Part shown: positions 6,848-7,636 of the stretch, piece by piece
Layout: each line of letters opens with the position of its first letter
Numbering within the stretch: the stretch's first letter is position 1
Assembly: GCA_013153765.1 (NCBI GenBank)
Contig: JAADDT010000100.1
Location: 1 to 7,636 of the forward strand
Direction: 5' to 3'
Origin: Aquificota bacterium
Lineage (GTDB): Bacteria > Aquificota > Aquificia > Aquificales > Hydrogenothermaceae
Length of the DNA stretch: 7,636 nucleotides
Notes under the pieces: model-generated
Database searches by the model: none
The model's input: the letters and a program-made list of their open reading frames with translations, nothing else
What the model was told of the DNA's origin: nothing
Position numbers and translations under genes: made by a program

Positions 6848-6921
6848 GCGCCCGTAGCTCAACTGGATAGAGCACGTGACTACGGATCACGGGGTTGCAG
6901 GTTCAAATCCTGCCGGGCGCG
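6848..6921 (+). tRNA. tRNA-Arg (anticodon ACG)
   Basis: A full cloverleaf of 74 nt. The acceptor GCGCCCG pairs with CGGGCGC (6914-6920), and the discriminator is G6921. The D stem is GCTC/GAGC, and the D loop includes an A at the position 20 expected for Arg identity. The anticodon stem CGTGA/TCACG encloses loop CTACGGA, with anticodon ACG at 6882-6884. The T stem GCAGG/CCTGC encloses TTCAAAT. A34 is normally converted to inosine to read CGN codons, which are rare in this window compared with AGG/AGA. The 3' CCA is not encoded. It lies just 4 bp after prfA with no promoter between them, so readthrough transcription is likely. Confidence 0.97.
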
Positions 6922-6936
6922 TATTAAACGAAAATC

Positions 6937-6945
6937 TGGTATAAT
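6937..6945 (+). promoter_or_regulatory. Extended -10 promoter for tRNA-Ala
   Basis: TGGTATAAT matches the extended -10 (TGnTATAAT) perfectly. Initiation about 7 nt downstream would fall a few bases before the tRNA 5' end at 6957. No good -35 is seen; that position overlaps the 3' end of tRNA-Arg, and an extended -10 can work without one. Confidence 0.7.
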
Positions 6946-6956
6946 ATTAAAAAAAT

Positions 6957-7029
6957 GGGGTCGTAGCTCAGCTGGGAGAGCGTTGCCTCGGCATGGCAAA
7001 GGTCGCGGGTTCGAATCCCGCCGACTCCA
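6957..7029 (+). tRNA. tRNA-Ala (anticodon GGC), with C at position 33
   Basis: A 73-nt cloverleaf. The acceptor GGGGTCG pairs with CGACTCC (7022-7028) with a G3-U70 wobble, the main alanine identity element, and the discriminator is A7029. The D stem is GCTC/GAGC. The anticodon stem TTGCC/GGCAA encloses loop TCGGCAT, placing anticodon GGC at 6990-6992. The variable loop is AGGTC. The T stem GCGGG/CCCGC encloses TTCGAAT. The second loop base (6989) is C where elongator tRNAs almost always have U33. CCA is not encoded. All other features are those of a functional tRNA. Confidence 0.95.
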
Positions 7030-7066
7030 CTTTATCCCTTCAACATTCCACTACCAAGCCAATCCC

Positions 7067-7075
7067 TGATATAAT
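7067..7075 (+). promoter_or_regulatory. Extended -10 promoter for proS
   Basis: TGATATAAT is a perfect extended -10 and would start transcription near 7082, leaving a leader of only about 20 nt before the proS start. That is too short for a T-box or other structured leader. The -35 is poor (at best TTCCAC near 7046-7051). Together with the tRNA-Ala promoter this shows short, independent transcription units in this stretch. Confidence 0.65.
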
Positions 7076-7103
7076 CTGTTAAAAAACGGAGGACACAGGT
7101 TAG

Positions 7104-7636
7104 ATGAGAGCTTCACAGTATTTCATACCTACGCTGAAGGAAGCACCTGCGGAGGCGGAAGTTCCAAGCCACATATACCTTATAAGGGCAGGTTTTATAA
7201 GACAGCTTGCGGCAGGGCTTTACGAGTACCTGCCACTGGGCTTAAGGGTTCTGAAAAAGATAGAAAACGTCGTAAGGAAGCATATGGACAGTTCGGGAGC
7301 GTTGGAGGTTCTACTGCCGATACTTACGCCTGCTGAACTGTGGCAGGAGACCGGCAGGTGGGACGTTTACGGGAAGGAGCTTTTCAGACTGGAGGACAGG
7401 AAGGGAAGGCTCTTTGCACTGGGTCCAACGCACGAGGAGACCATAACAGACCTTGTAAGGAAAAACATACGCTCTTATAAGGACCTTCCTAAAAACTTCT
7501 ACCAGATACAGACCAAGTTCAGGGACGAGGCAAGACCGAGATACGGTCTTATAAGGGGCAGGGAGTTTTTGATGAAAGATGCGTACTCCTTTGACGTTTC
7601 GGAGGAGATGGCGGTAAAGTCGTACGAGCTGATGAA
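7104..7636 (+). CDS. proS: Prolyl-tRNA synthetase, bacterial type (5' part, runs off the window)
   Basis: The first 177 complete codons of a class II aminoacyl-tRNA synthetase that charges tRNA-Pro. It starts [20 protein letters not shown], the usual start of the bacterial enzyme. [20 protein letters not shown] (22-41) and [16 protein letters not shown] (71-86) are conserved. GPTHEET (107-113) contributes to the active-site loop that contacts proline. Motif 2 runs from F139 through [17 protein letters not shown] (139-155), followed by MKDAYSFD. Bacterial ProRS is about 570 residues with an editing domain inserted after motif 2; that part lies outside the window. GGAGGA at 7088-7093 lies 10 nt before the ATG. 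There is no sign of damage; the truncation is only the window edge. Confidence 0.97.
   Translation, partial: MRASQYFIPTLKEAPAEAEVPSHIYLIRAGFIRQLAAGLYEYLPLGLRVLKKIENVVRKHMDSSGALEVLLPILTPAELWQETGRWDVYGKELFRLEDRKGRLFALGPTHEETITDLVRKNIRSYKDLPKNFYQIQTKFRDEARPRYGLIRGREFLMKDAYSFDVSEEMAVKSYELM

Noticed and set aside
6957..7029. Reading the second tRNA as tRNA-Pro(CGG) by shifting the anticodon so that T6988 is U33
   Set aside because: The shift breaks the anticodon stem, whereas the TTGCC/GGCAA stem, G3-U70 and A73 all support tRNA-Ala(GGC).
7030..7103. Possible T-box or other riboswitch leader before proS
   Set aside because: The candidate promoter leaves only about 20 nt of leader, and no T-box sequence or specifier structure is present.

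Overview
This is a housekeeping chromosome segment with every gene on the + strand. It suggests a thermophilic bacterium, most likely of the phylum Aquificota. The evidence for that is an F-type ATPase subunit c with a cleavable signal peptide (a trait reported for Aquifex aeolicus), strong use of AGG/AGA for Arg and ATA for Ile, proteins rich in Lys and Glu, and frequent strong AAGGAGGT ribosome-binding sites. The presence of rnpA argues against Aquificaceae proper, because Aquifex aeolicus lacks the classical RNase P RNA and protein. If the window is from Aquificota, Hydrogenothermaceae or Desulfurobacteriaceae would fit better. This placement is inference; no database comparison was made.

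Layout. Positions 45-398 encode ATP synthase subunit c (atpE), followed by a strong hairpin plus T-run (432-471). Next comes the classic cassette rpmH (486-629), rnpA (630-974), yidD (952-1161), yidC (1174-2832) and mnmE (2825-4180), packed with abutting or overlapping ends. After 27 bp the order continues with rho (4208-5476), then an 84-bp gap holding a candidate promoter and a consensus DnaA-box-like 9-mer, then rpmE (5561-5761, TTG start) and prfA (5761-6843). A tRNA-Arg(ACG) lies 4 bp after prfA. A tRNA-Ala(GGC) and a 5' fragment of proS (7104 to the window end) follow, each behind its own extended -10 promoter candidate.

How the genes fit together. rpmH, rpmE, prfA, the tRNAs, proS, rnpA (tRNA 5' maturation) and mnmE (wobble uridine modification) all serve translation. 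yidD and yidC serve membrane protein insertion, and F0 subunit c is a well known YidC client in other bacteria. Rho serves transcription termination. The arrangement looks like a fusion of two clusters that are often separate in other bacteria: rpmH-rnpA-yidD-yidC-mnmE and rho-rpmE-prfA.

I found no unknown system, mobile element, CRISPR array or defence gene. The points worth a second look are small in scale: an AT-rich patch inside mnmE (3795-4080), a C where U33 is expected in tRNA-Ala, a terminator-like hairpin touching the rpmH ribosome-binding site, a divergent L34 N-terminus, a DnaA-box-like site in the rpmE leader, and the taxonomic meaning of rnpA.
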